64,000 bases of DNA from Pseudomicrostroma phylloplanum (Eukaryota; Basidiomycota; Exobasidiomycetes; Microstromatales): NCBI GenBank assembly GCA_039545275.1, contig BCHS01000001.1, positions 822,853-886,852 on the forward strand. The letters are read 5' to 3'. The notes under the pieces are model-generated. The model was not told the DNA's origin and ran no database searches. It worked only from the letters and a program-made list of their open reading frames with translations. A program made the translations under genes and the position numbers. Below, in pieces: positions 43,560 to 54,397 of the stretch (positions within the stretch are counted from its first letter, which is position 1; each line of letters opens with the position of its first letter).

Positions 43560-45336
43560 ATGTCCTTTCAGGGGCAAGGAGCCGAGCTGGGGCGTGATGA
43601 GGAAGACGACGAGTACGGCCACGCCTTTGACGCTCCCATGTTCGCCGGCAGTGATCGAGGTCTAGACGGCCGGCCTTTAGCAGACGTCTACTCAGCCGGA
43701 CGGGGACTTGCCAGCTTCGGCGCTCCACCTGGTGGCTCTCTCCCTCCTGCTGGCTCCCCGTACTCTTCAAAGAGCAGCGGCAGTAGAGGCCCGCCCTGGC
43801 AGCGCGTGGTGGATCGTTTCCAGTGCCTGCGGGACGATCCAGCATGTCGTAACGGGGTGATCCTACATGCGGGTCTGATGCTCCTGATCATCATTCTTGC
43901 TTGCTCGCGTAAGATCCTCGTGGCTCCTTCTACCACAGGGAAAGACCTCAAGGATAGCGGAAGCAGCAGCAAGAGCAGTAGGAAGGTCAGCAAGGCAAAG
44001 GTACATAGCTTGATCGTCTACCCGATCAAAAGCTGTGCGGGCGTCGAGCTGAAGGAGGCTCATGTCGGAAGGAAAGGACTGGAGCTTGATCGGAGGTGGA
44101 TGATCGTGCGTAGAGCTAAAGGGTCCAGCAAGGATGAGGGCAAGTGGGACAAGATGAGCTTGAGAGAGGAGGCGAAGGTGAGTGCAGTCGAAGATCGAGT
44201 AGCGAGGCACGTATGCACCTCTATGTTCAGCTTGCTCACACTACCGCCTCTTTTCTCTGGTCGCTCTTAAGCTCACTTTGATTCAGCCGGGTATCGAGTT
44301 GAACCACCTCTCCCTCTCAATCTCCTCTGTCGCCCGTTCGGACCTGAAGCCCATCAAGATCCCTCTAGACCTTGACCGGTCATGGGACACTCTCCCGTCT
44401 ATTGAGATGTGGGGCGATACGGCCAACGGCCGCATAGTGCAGTGTCTCGATCCCTCCGCTTCTCCCTCTCCCAGCGAATGGCTCTCTTCTTTCCTTGGCT
44501 ATCCGGTGCATCTCATCCAGTTCGACCCGCAAGGTCCCAAGCGGGACGCCTTCCCCTTCTATAGGCGGCCAGATCTGATCGACGAGAAAGGATCAGAGAT
44601 GGACGAGCTGAGGAAGCCGAGGGGCATCGAGTTCCAGGACGAGTATCCGCTGCTCATCGCAAGCATCGAGTCACTTCATGCGCTTCAAGACCAGATCAGA
44701 GACGCCGTCCTTGCTTCGGACGAGACGACGGACGGGAGGGGCGGCCCACGGGTCGGCGGAAAGCTCTTCAAGGCGGAGAATTGGAAGGAGAAGGTGACCT
44801 CTGCCGATCCGAAGACGGCTGCTCCCTGGCTGAGCATGCTGCGCTTCAGGCCTAATATCGTCGTCAGTGGCGGCAGCGACGAGCAAATCGAGGCCTGGGA
44901 GGAAGACAAGTGGACCATGCTAGAGATCGACACGGTCGCCTCGGCATCTAGTTCTACTCCTGGCAGCAAGACTCACCCAGCGACCTCACCCTCGAGCACG
45001 AAACCTCTGCAACTCCACCTCTCGGCGCACTGCGAGCGCTGCCTCCTCACCACCGTAGATCCCTTCACAGCCGAGCGAGACGTGGGCATTCCCCTCGCCT
45101 TCTTGCGTCGTAGCCGCAATGAGGTCAAGAAGCATCCGCTTGGGCCTGATGGACTGCCACTGGGCAAAATGAGCATCGTGGCAGGCAAAGAGGGGAGAAA
45201 GGGACCTTGCTTTGGAGTCTATGGTGTGCCTGCTGCTGATGAGGAGGCAGATGGAGCGGGGGTTGGAAAGGGGCTGGTGAGAGTCGGAGACGAAGTGAGG
45301 TGTTACTGGAGATCGAATGACGGGGAAGGAGATTGA
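43560..45336 (+). CDS. mARC-like MOSC-domain protein, N-terminally membrane-anchored (560 aa)
   Basis: Homologue of mitochondrial amidoxime-reducing component-type molybdenum proteins, which reduce N-hydroxylated substrates. Exons are 43560..44177 and 44272..45336, phase 0. The N-terminus is disordered; one transmembrane helix lies at about 99-115 (VILHAGLMLLIIILACS). The MOSC beta-barrel domain follows with VHSLIVYPIKSCAGVELKEA and GLELDRRWMIVR. The MOSC domain contains RPNIVVSGG (compare the family RPNIVV) and HCERCLLTTVDP, then the end of the barrel VRVGDEVRCYWR. By eye, the Cys that ligates molybdenum in animal mARC (YRxCDP context, just after the RCLLTTVDP block) aligns with Ser in LAFLRRSRNEV. 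Cofactor binding is therefore doubtful or uses another residue. Confidence 0.85.
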
Positions 45337-45501
45337 GCTCTCAAGGTACAGCTGAGGCGGGTCTGGACGCTTGCAGCAACTACCTTGGGATCACCACACA
45401 CGACCCAAAGTGATAGACGCGATATAGAATTGTACAGCTTGACATGATCAGTTCGTGACGAGTGGAAAAGGCCGGGGGACACATGCTATGCAGGGGCGAG
45501 C

Positions 45502-46552
45502 TCAACGAAGATGGGCCGGCAGCATCATGGAATCTGTCACCTTGTCGCCTCCCGTCTCGTCCAGGCTCTCTCCATCATCATCCTCGTCATCCTCGTCCTC
45601 GTCCTCATCCATTGCAACTGCATCTGCCTTGGCTGCTGCTTGCCCCTCTTTCCTGGCAGCATTCGGCTTCTTCACCCTAGCGCTCTTCCGCTCTCCTGGC
45701 ACAGCCTCGTCGTCCTTGCCGTTAGCCTGCTGCACCAGCAGCTGTTGCTCTGGCGTCAGGCTGAGCTCCGTCACGCTCTCCTTGGCACCATCATAGTAGG
45801 CCAACGGCACGATCCTGAAGGAAGCTTGCTGAATGAGGAGATGCTTGAGGATTTGAGCTGCGTTGGTATCGATCCTCTTGCCCTCCTTGCAGACCACAAA
45901 CTCCTGCCTCAGCGTAGGCACACCCCTCTTGAGCTCTGTAGGCATGCCCAACTTCCTCAGCTGGGGCTCCAGAGGACCTACCAGTGTCTCGGGAGGCTCA
46001 GAACGAGCCATGATGGGTCCCTCGGGAAGGGTGATGCTCTCTGTTGCCAGGTTGCCAGTGCGGGCGTAGTCTTTCCTCTCGTGGGTGTCGAACCAGTCTG
46101 CTACCTCTGCGGGGGCCGAGTCGGTGAATAGAAGGCCAACAGAGCCGGACAAGCGCTGTGAGAGGGTGAGAGGGAGAGGAAGGGGGCCATTGGGGTCAGT
46201 CGATACTTCCTGAATCGCCGCTAGCTTCTGGACGGCAACTCTGGCAGCCCTTTCCGTTGTTCCTACTAACCTGAGAGATGCCTGCCAGGCCCTTCTTGAG
46301 CTCGTGCTCCGTCGACTCTCCCAATGCCTTTGCCATGACCCTGTTCTTTCCAAAGAAGATTCTGTTTCCCGCCCAAAGATTCCTGACCTCCTTGAGGTAG
46401 TTGTTCCTCATGTTACCGATCGAGAAGAGCCATACGTAGGCGAACTCATCCGAGGCGGCTCGGAGAGAGTCGATGAGAGACGACTTGTCCTCCTTTGTCT
46501 TCCTGGAAGTCCTCGTCAGGGACACGAGCTTGGAGCGCTTTGTTCGCGGCAT
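45502..46552 (-). CDS. MRT4: Mrt4 ribosome assembly factor (P0-like)
   Basis: Nucleolar placeholder for ribosomal stalk protein P0 on pre-60S particles. Exons are 46552..46271 and 46155..45502; intron 46270..46156 (115 nt) uses GTTAGT and CACAG. Product 311 aa. The N-terminus MPRTKRSKLVSLTRTSRKTK is the family hallmark. It continues with the L10/P0 domain: YVWLFSIGNMRNNYLKEVRN, IFFGKNRVMAKALG, GSVGLLFTD, DYARTGNLATESITLPEGP, MPTELKRGVPTLRQEFVVCK. The C-terminal 70 residues form an acidic extension (DEDEDEDDEDDDGES) that is longer than in yeast Mrt4. Convergent with the MOSC gene (165 bp) and divergent from RPD3. Confidence 0.95.
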
Positions 46553-47097
46553 GGTGAGAGATGGAGTAGAAGGGCACGATCAGAGGGACAAGTGAGCTCC
46601 TAAGGGTGAGGTGGTGAGAAGAAACGGAAGAGTGCTATCCGCCTTGGCTGCTGCCTGCCTGCCTGCCTGCCTTTGGCTGCGAGGGGAATTTCTGGACGCC
46701 ATCCCTTTGCCAAATTTGCCGCGCATTGACGCACGCACGGGCGGACGACGAATCCGTCCGACGCGGAAAGAGACACGCCTCAGTCTGGGGAGCAGCGGGT
46801 AGCCGTGCATCGTCCATCGTACGCCCTCTCTACTAGATCTCGTACGCACGACAAGGACGGCAACAGCAAGACGCCATCAAGGGTAGACGCGCATAGACGA
46901 AAACAACCTCTTCTTTCGGACTTGGAGAGCAGTGAGTACATCCGCAAGCGAAGAAGAGCAGGGCGAGGTAAGGTTCGGATGCGAGCATGGAATGATCCCC
47001 CCTGCTGGCCTCGCCTTGCCTCGCCTTGCCTCGTCTCCAGCTGCTCAGCTCGTACATGCGTCTGACCGCCGCCTCTTCCACCTCCTCCCTCAGTAAA
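46553..47097. other. Divergent promoter interval MRT4 / RPD3
   Basis: 545 bp. Holds a (TGCC)5 run at 46651-46671 and a CCTTG/CCTCG tract near 47006-47033 just before the RPD3 leader. No gene is supported. Confidence 0.55.
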
Positions 47098-48715
47098 ATG
47101 TCTGCAGCGACAGCTCCGGCTGCTCCGGGCAGTCTCGGGGCCTCAGACCCTCTCCACTGGCCCACCTCGTCTAACCAGCCTCCGAAGCGCGTATGCTACT
47201 TCTTCGACTCGGACATCGGCAACTACCACTATGGTCCTGGTCACCCCATGAAGCCTACTAGGATCAGGATGTGTCACAGCTTGGTCATGAACTACGGACT
47301 ATACAAGAAGATGGAAATCTTCAGAGCGAAGCCAGCTACGAAGAGAGAGATGTCGCAATTCCATACCGACGAGTATGTAGAGTTCCTCAGCAGAGTCTCG
47401 CCAGACACAATCGAGAACTACATCCGCGAGCAAGAGAAGTTCAACGTCGGCGACGACTGCCCGGTCTTTGACGGTCTGTTCGAGTATTGCTCGATTTCGG
47501 CTGGAGGATCAATGGAGGGAGCGGCGCGACTATCCCGAGACAAGTGTGACATTGCGATCAATTGGGCAGGAGGGCTGCATCATGCCAAGAAGGGTGAAGC
47601 CAGTGGTTTCAGCTACATCAACGGTGAGTATTGATGGCGGCAATACTGTTCTCGCTGGAGCATCCAGGCTGACACGACTGCTTCCCCGATCTGTAGACAT
47701 CGTATTGGGTATCCTCGAACTGCTCCGGTATCATCCCAGAGTTCTGTACATCGACATCGATGTCCATCATGGTGACGGAGTGGAGGAGGCTTTCTACACC
47801 ACTGATCGTGTCATGACATGCAGTTTCCACAAGTACGGAGACTTCTTCCCCGGAACAGGAGAAGTGAGAGATATCGGCCTCAACAAGGGCAGGTATTACT
47901 CTTGCAATTTCCCTCTGCGAGATGGCATCACCGACGAGAACTACAAGTCCATCTTTGAGCCTGTCATCAACCGCATCATGGAGTTCTATCAGCCTTCAGC
48001 AATCGTGCTCCAATGTGGATCTGACTCTTTGGCGGGGGACAAAATCGGCTCCTTCAACCTCTCGATGAGGGGTCACGCCAACTGCGTCGAATTCGTCAAG
48101 TCGTTTGGTCTACCTTTACTCCTGTTGGGTGGAGGAGGATACACTATGAGAAACGTTAGCAGAGCTTGGGCTTTCGAGACTGGCCTCGCCGCCGGACAGG
48201 AGCTAAATTCTCAGGTGCCCGTGAACGAGTACTACGAGTACTTTGGGCCGGACTATAAGCTAGACGTGCGGCCAAACAACATGGAGGATCTCAACACGCG
48301 CGAGTACCTCGACAAGATTAAGATTCAGATCTTTGAAAACCTCCGTCATACTGCACATGCCCCCTCGGTCCAAGGTCAGGTCGCTCCCACTATGCTTAAC
48401 GATGACGCGATGGACGAAGACGAAGACATGATACAGGAAGGAGATGACGCTATGGACGTGCGGGCCAGCAAAGATCAAAGGAGGCGGGACCGGAGAGTGC
48501 AAAAGAGCGGCGAGCTGAGCGACAGCGAGGACGAGGGCGAGGGTGGACGGAGAGATAGACGCGACCATGGGGAAGATGGGAAGGCGAAAGACAATGGCTC
48601 GGGCATCGCCTCAACCTCGGGCAAGCCTGCGAAAGTCAGCATCATGGCACCGCTGCAAGACGCGCAGCGGCAAGCGGACAATGATACAGCAGGCGGGCAG
48701 ACGCCTCTGCCCTGA
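47098..48715 (+). CDS. RPD3: Class I histone deacetylase Rpd3
   Basis: Zinc-dependent lysine deacetylase, catalytic core of Rpd3L/S-type corepressors. Exons are 47098..47623 and 47697..48715, 514 aa. The junction splits [17 protein letters not shown]. Conserved motifs: [38 protein letters not shown] (active-site His pair), [17 protein letters not shown] (zinc Asp and His), [28 protein letters not shown] (zinc Asp) and [17 protein letters not shown] (catalytic Tyr on the GGGGY loop). The C-terminal 100 residues are acidic and charged ([31 protein letters not shown]), as in fungal Rpd3. The start at 47098 gives the family-length N-terminus. Confidence 0.97.
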
Positions 48716-50532
48716 GCCCACGTGAATTTGATCAGCTTCTCAGGCAATGACCCGGTGGTGATTCCCAGCAGTCTGGCATTCGCTCGATCGGGAGCGTGAC
48801 GACATGATTCTTTCCTCTTCTGTCTTCACAGGCGAATTGGCCCAGCTCACGGCGTGCACAGTCCAATGCACCTCTCTTTCTCGGTACACCTTTGCGCTTC
48901 TCGCTTGACGGCCGGACAAAGCGAGAGGGTCTGGGCTGATTGAACCTCGGGATGCACACCCTTTTCCCACTCGTCTGAATGCCCCGACGGGCGTATAAGA
49001 CCGAGGCAAGAGCACTGTTCTGCAGCGTTGCGTATGCGTTGCATTCGAGATTCTCCCGGCGGCGTAGACATGGGCGGCTAGTGTGTGAGGTGCATCGTCA
49101 TGTCCGTGCTAGGCTATCGAGCTTAAGCAGTTGATCGAGGCGCACAGGGTCGCTGACCAACCATGCGACAGATCTCGTGCGGCTCAATCACCGGCGATGG
49201 CGAGGTGTCGGCCGAGAGAGGCTCCTATGCAAACGCCGTGGCTTGAGCCCGCTTTTCAGCCAAAGTAATGGCATCCTCAGGGTGATGGCCATCGCCCTTG
49301 CGGCTGTGTACTTGTCGATCTGCTCTATCCGAAGCGGGTAAAGCGATACCGGCGTCTTTCTTTGGCCCATCGGCGCTCCAGAGTCCCAATGATTCCCTCT
49401 GTGTGTGAGCGGCACGCGTCATCCGCTCCGCTGCACAGCGGGAATATGCTTCGCCCCGGCCGAGGCTGCAACGCCACTCTCAGGCAGTGCGAGTGTCCTT
49501 TGCGAACTTGACCAGACTTGCCCCTGACCTCCCGCTTCTTCTCTCTGCCTAGCACTGGCCTTTCCATTGTGAAAGGTCGCCAGAGATCATCAGCGTCTTC
49601 TAGTGGCGTACGGTCTGTGTGCGGCTAGCAGATGCCGAGGCAGTCTATTGCTGTCTGCAAGGCCGAGGTGTCACTCGGGTTGACGCCGTCAGCATACCAT
49701 GTGCTTGGCGCGGGGTTGGTGTAATTATATCCGAGTCTCAGAGCCAGGTGGTGAGCGGGGGGCGTTGCCTCTTAGACTGCTCATCTGCCCATTTTCTCTT
49801 CGTCGGACGTTTTCGGACTCCTATTGACGCGGCCATGGCCGGTGTCCTAAGGTCTCGGCGCAGCCGGCCGACGGCACATCGGGCCCGCTAAGCTCGGCTT
49901 GGATCTGCCCTGAGCCGAGCATCGGGACTTCGGCAGCCTCATGGCCCCCTCTCCCACTGAACCGGGATGGCCAAAGAATAGATTTCACCAAGGCCAGAGC
50001 GGAGAGCAGGCGGCGCTCGTGGTAAGGCGAGGGCGGCGAGTCCGACAATCTCGGAACACGGGTAGGCGTGCAAAGGCAGCCGTGCAGCAAGAACACCGCC
50101 GAGCAAACACCGAGGCAAGATTGCGATCCTCCGCCAAGAAGTAACTCTTGTGTGCCGAAAAAGCTTACGACCGTCGCCCCGCACCTCCTCTAGCGAGGGT
50201 GCCTTTGTGAATGGCTCAGCCAAGCAGTCATCTCATCGGCACAGTAATTTTGGTCGCCGCCCGGCCCGTAGTAGAACTCGCCCCTCTCATCTTTGATATA
50301 GCTCCACACAGGGGGGTGCGGTCGTACATCGACCCTTCGCATCATTTCCATTCATTCACCTTGTCTTCGTACAACTTGCGAGTCAAGAAGGTTCGAGCTT
50401 GCTAACAGCCATTCCCTCCTCATCCTCACTGCCCTCCATTGATGACGCGAGTTCGCTCACAGTAAGCTTACCTTCGCCTTGTGACATTTCCCTAGTCACC
50501 AAGGTACCTCCACGCTGGTCTTCTCGGCCAGC
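48716..50532. other. Large gene-poor interval
   Basis: About 1.8 kb in which no coding sequence is supported in any frame. A TATAAG box lies at 48994-48999 in the same GTATAAGA context as the OLE1 box, but only a 15-codon frame follows (from about 49030). A 7-codon upstream ORF starts at 50442, before the gene at 50533. It may be promoter or non-coding RNA. Confidence 0.45.
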
Positions 50533-52347
50533 ATGCAGCGACCTTCGTACGAATTGTCTCATCGACCTCCTCTATCACCTCGCTCGGCCTTGCGGTCTCT
50601 TCAAGATCCAAGCAGTACCTCCGACACCGCTCATGAAGGCCAACGCTTCAGCAGCTCGGGTCTGCCTCAGCCGCCCGGTGAGGTCGGTGCGTCCATGCAC
50701 CGCACAACACTGGGCTTGCGGCCTGGCTCGTCTCCCGACGTTGCCTCGCGGTCCCAGTCTCTAGTATCCCCCACCAGTCTAGGTCCAGGAGAGCCTCTGG
50801 CGAAAGATCCTACGTCCTCATATTCTTCTGGTCTTCGCCCCTCCACCTCTGCAACATTCTCCGGATATTCGCAACCTCATGGTCGGGCCATTGTTGAGCC
50901 TCGCTCATACATGTTTGCCCCGGGATCGGTCTTCACCGCTTCCGATCGGCACGCACAGCAGCAGCAGTATCATCCCCCGACCGCACCTCAGCTTGCGGAA
51001 CGGCGTGAAGCTAGCGTCGCGACGCCTTCCTATGCTTCGATGCATGCTCCGGGGCGTTCCCAATCTCTGTCAAGGTCCTTGGATCGCAACTTTCAGCATT
51101 CGCAGTACTCCCTGCCGATTTTACCAAGCATCACTGAGCCTTTTCGAGCCTCTCAACACTCGGATAGGTTTTCTGGCTCGCAGCGCTATGACGACGAGAG
51201 CACCTCTGCATATTCTGCCAACACCCCGCGAGCTGTGAGTCACCGCAATCCGACTGAGCTTGCAATGTGTACAGTTGCTGACGTGTGCTTACCTCCCCCA
51301 TAACACTTTCTCCCCACCACTCTTGTCTGACTACAGTCTGTCTCCACATCTGTAGCAACCTCGGCAAGGTCGTCACAAAGCCTGTACAGTGCTCCTTCCT
51401 TCTCCAATGAGCCGTACACTCCACAAGAGCTGCTGATGCCTGCACCACATCGCCTCAGCTCGTCTGCCAGCCAGCGTGCCTACCTACCTATGCCGCCTCG
51501 GAGGCCAAAGCCTGCTCGATCATTCGACGACTGTCTCGCCCCTCTCAACCAGGCAGCCTTTGGCTCGGAAGCAAGCTCATACAGTCCCTCTAGCATTTCA
51601 TCTTCCTCGAGGTTCTCAGTGCCTAATGTCACCTCTCATCAGCTTTCGCCTCCCTTTCGTCAGGGATCGCGTTTGTCTTCATCGCCTGCTTCCAGTGAAG
51701 GATGGATGCTGAATCCTCCCAAACGGTCGCCGATGTCTATGACAGCTCAGCCGAGCCCTCTTCCATCGCTACTCTTCAGCGGTGGTCCGTCTCCTACTCG
51801 GCGATATACCAGAGAGGAAGAGCCGCGCCCCGATTATCGCTACTCTTATCCATCTAGCGATCGGGAAGGAGAAGACTCACGCAGCACGAAGCCTGTGATC
51901 ACTACAGTCAACTCTGCTCCAGCCCTCCTGACATCCCTGAAGCGACCGCGGAGATGGACCAGTCAGGCAGACGAAGCCGCTGCAGGAAGGGCTCGGTCAC
52001 CACCGCCTTCTCCTACCTATCCCTCGTTGCAGCGACCTCGAGCTCAGTCTTCGGACAGGGGAAAACGAACAGGCAAGTCCACTGCCTCTCCGCCCCATTC
52101 GAACAAGCCGAGTCATACAGAGGTGATGAGCCGTCTGAACAGGAAGATGCGAGAGCGCTTGGCGATCAAGGCAGCATCTGCAAGCCCGTCCTCCTCGCCG
52201 CCTCATACTTTGAGCATCTCCGGTCTCACAGGTCCAAGAACATCGAGCTCGGCTTCGTCTACGTCATCCACACCTTCCACCACCCCTGCTACTGCCTCCC
52301 GCCCTCAGGAGCCTTCGCCCCAAAATCGACAGGCTCATTCGGGCTGA
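50533..52347 (+). CDS. Uncharacterised Ser/Pro-rich protein (570 aa)
   Basis: Exons are 50533..51234 and 51337..52347; the intron has GTGAGT and CTACAG ends and phase 0. The whole protein is Ser/Pro/Thr/Tyr-rich and probably disordered, with an N-terminus MQRPSYELSHRPPLSPRSAL. The only conserved-looking pieces are PMPPRRPKPARSFDDCLAPL (about 287-305) and, near the C-terminus, a short basic helix SHTEVMSRLNRKMRERLAIK (about 497-516) that could mediate binding. No domain is recognised. A regulatory or scaffold protein is likely. Confidence that it is coding rests on the spliced long frame and its composition. Confidence 0.65.
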
Positions 52348-52786
52348 GGGATTTTGGGGATCATTGGGCTTCTACCGCGCCATACTACCTCACCGCAAGC
52401 CTTGGGATTCTGGTCTCTAATCTGATACCCTTGGGAGCTGGCTTGGCCTAGCCTCTCCCCGTCATCATGTGCCATCTGTACCTTTCTACATACGCACCCT
52501 TTATCGTTTATGCTGCTCCCGGTCTTGGCTCCCATCCCCTTGGCTCCTCTAGCTTGCTTGGTCACATTCGTCATCTAGGTCATCACCGTCATCCTGTCAA
52601 CGTTTTACCCTGTTCATCATGTTGTCCAGTGGGCCGACTTGCTCCGGTCCGGTCTCGCAATAACACGTACATTGTTCGTTCATCGTCCTTTGTGAGCTCG
52701 GTTCTGGTCTGAAATGGTAGAAGGACATTGCTGCGTAGAAGAAGTATTGTACAACATGAAGTGCATCGTGAAAGATTTGATCGTCT
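52348..52786. other. 3'-3' interval
   Basis: 439 bp convergent 3' flank between the Ser/Pro-rich protein gene and PSF3, pyrimidine-rich on the plus strand. No gene is supported. Confidence 0.6.
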
Positions 52787-53700
52787 TTAATTCCTCCCAG
52801 CCAGATATATCCTCATTGCTGCCGCCGAGTCGAGGGCTGCTTTGAGAGCTATGAGAGGCGCACATTGGGGGACAGAGAGTCAGTTCATCACCCTTTACGA
52901 TGAAAGGCGCGAAGCTGCAACCACTTGGTTGCCTTCGCTCACTCACCAATCTTCTCCGTCTCCTCGAGACCATTGACAAACTCAACCATCTCTGCGCTCA
53001 TCCCCACTGAGGTGCCAAAGCCAGCTTTGCCGCCTCCGCTGCCTCCCCCACTGCCACCTGATGAAGATCCACCCCCAGATCGCGAGGACCCATCGCCGAT
53101 GTCGACGGCGCCTGCGCTTCCTGCTCCGCGCGAGGCAGAAGCGAGGTGTTGAGCTGATGTGTATATTGTAGGTAGACGGGCGGAGTACGTCTGACAATGG
53201 GAATAGGGCAAGTGGGTCAGCTCTTTGCTGCGCTTCTACCTGTGCACCCAAATTGCAGCGCTACTCACGCTAGACAGTAGCTCCATGATCATCTCCGAGT
53301 CCATAAGCCCACCCAGTCTGGAACCCATCGCGTACCACCAATTGGCTTGGCCTCTCAACTGCACGCTCTTGGGACCGGCATTGAGCGCATTGCGGACCCG
53401 TTGTGAGTAAGGCTTCGGCAAGGATACATCGACACAGTCCTGCAGCACGAGCCACTCGGCCAGCCAGTAAGGTAGCTCTACACGTGTGCCCTTTGTGATC
53501 ATGCCTTCTTCCTCGTAATGCTGTCTGGATGAGGCGCTCGGCTTGCTCATGGAAGAGGACTGCGAAGCCTGCTCCTGTTGTGCCTGCACCGAGGGGTCAC
53601 CCCTCAGATGGGCTACACCGGGCACATCGATCTTGAAGTGGCAAGGGATCTTGGTGGCATCTGCCAGGATGTCTGAGATGGACCAGTAAGACTGATCCAT
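52787..53700 (-). CDS. PSF3: GINS complex subunit Psf3
   Basis: Part of the GINS tetramer (Sld5-Psf1-Psf2-Psf3) in the CMG replicative helicase. Exons are 53700..53269, 53190..52947 and 52848..52787, 245 aa. The N-terminus MDQSYWSISDILADATKIPC, then HFKIDVPGVAHL, is diagnostic. It continues GTRVELPYWLAEWLVLQ, VDVSLPKPYSQRVRNALNAG and PKSVQLRGQANWWYAMGSRL. Exon 2 contains a Gly/Ser-rich insertion (about 165-205) before EMVEFVNGLEETEKIG. The 62-nt last exon gives ALKAALDSAAAMRIYLAGRN and stop, recovering the family's final helix. The insertion makes it longer than yeast Psf3. The ATG follows a CGCATAG, so a 5' leader intron is possible. Confidence 0.93.
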
Positions 53701-54397
53701 CTATGCGGCAGGAACACGAGAGGAGAGATGGTCAGAAGATGGTGTTGGTTGTTGAAGGCTACGCGGTCACGCTTCGGGCTGGAAGTACAGGAGCGCGTAA
53801 AGAGGCTCGGGCGCCACGCTTTGCTGCTGCAGCGTCGTGAGGGCAAAGGTGATTTGGAACTCCGTCTGGACTCTTCCGGGTCAAAGCGTTGGCTTTTGGC
53901 GGAGAAGGCGGGGCAGCACGTTCTTGCACGCCTCGGCGATTGCAAGCCGTCGTCGCACTCCTTCACCAGACCAACAGCATACAAGGAACATTGTTGCTTT
54001 CCTTCTTCTTCCTCCTCTTCCTCAGCTCAACATCCTCGTCCACCCTCGACTCTGACGCTCATCAGGTACTCTCGTAGAAGCCTGCTGCAGCGTGCTCAAA
54101 GAGAGAGCCACGGTCCTGCGCCCGCCTTACTGGCCCGCTGAAGCAAGTCGCAGCAGAGCGCTTGGCAAATACTTCTCCCACGTCGAGTAGCATACATAGA
54201 TCTGTCATCGCTGCGTCCACGCAGGTGGTATCTACTAAGCGCTGCGTCTGTATGGTGAATCTCAACAGCTCGGCACTATCGTCCTCACTATAGCCCCGGA
54301 AGAGTATCACGGCGCTTCGGCTAGATAGCCCTCGCGGCATCCTCCTCGTTGCTTCCTCCTCTCTACCCACCCCACTCTCTCTAATTCACTCCTCGAG
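53701..54397. other. Divergent interval PSF3 / PHO81 with unresolved coding-like sequence
   Basis: 697 bp. On the minus strand, a frame from 53984 to 53771 reads like protein at both ends (RLAIAEACKNVLPRLLRQ and FALTTLQQQSVAPEPLYALL) but has an in-frame TGA between them. A second minus-strand frame of 102 codons lies at 54062-54370. I could not assemble a convincing gene from these. Confidence 0.35.

Noticed and set aside
45511..46131. 206-codon plus-strand frame opposite MRT4
   Set aside because: Lies wholly over the MRT4 coding exon; Leu/Cys-rich shadow of an acidic tail.
50442..50495. Extra N-terminal exon for the gene at 50533
   Set aside because: Would need a 34-nt intron, while most placed introns here are 60-115 nt; better read as a 7-codon upstream ORF.
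51954..52451. 165-codon frame overlapping the Ser/Pro-rich protein in another frame
   Set aside because: Continues beyond the stop at 52347 but shows no start context, splice support or recognisable family; treated as a shadow.
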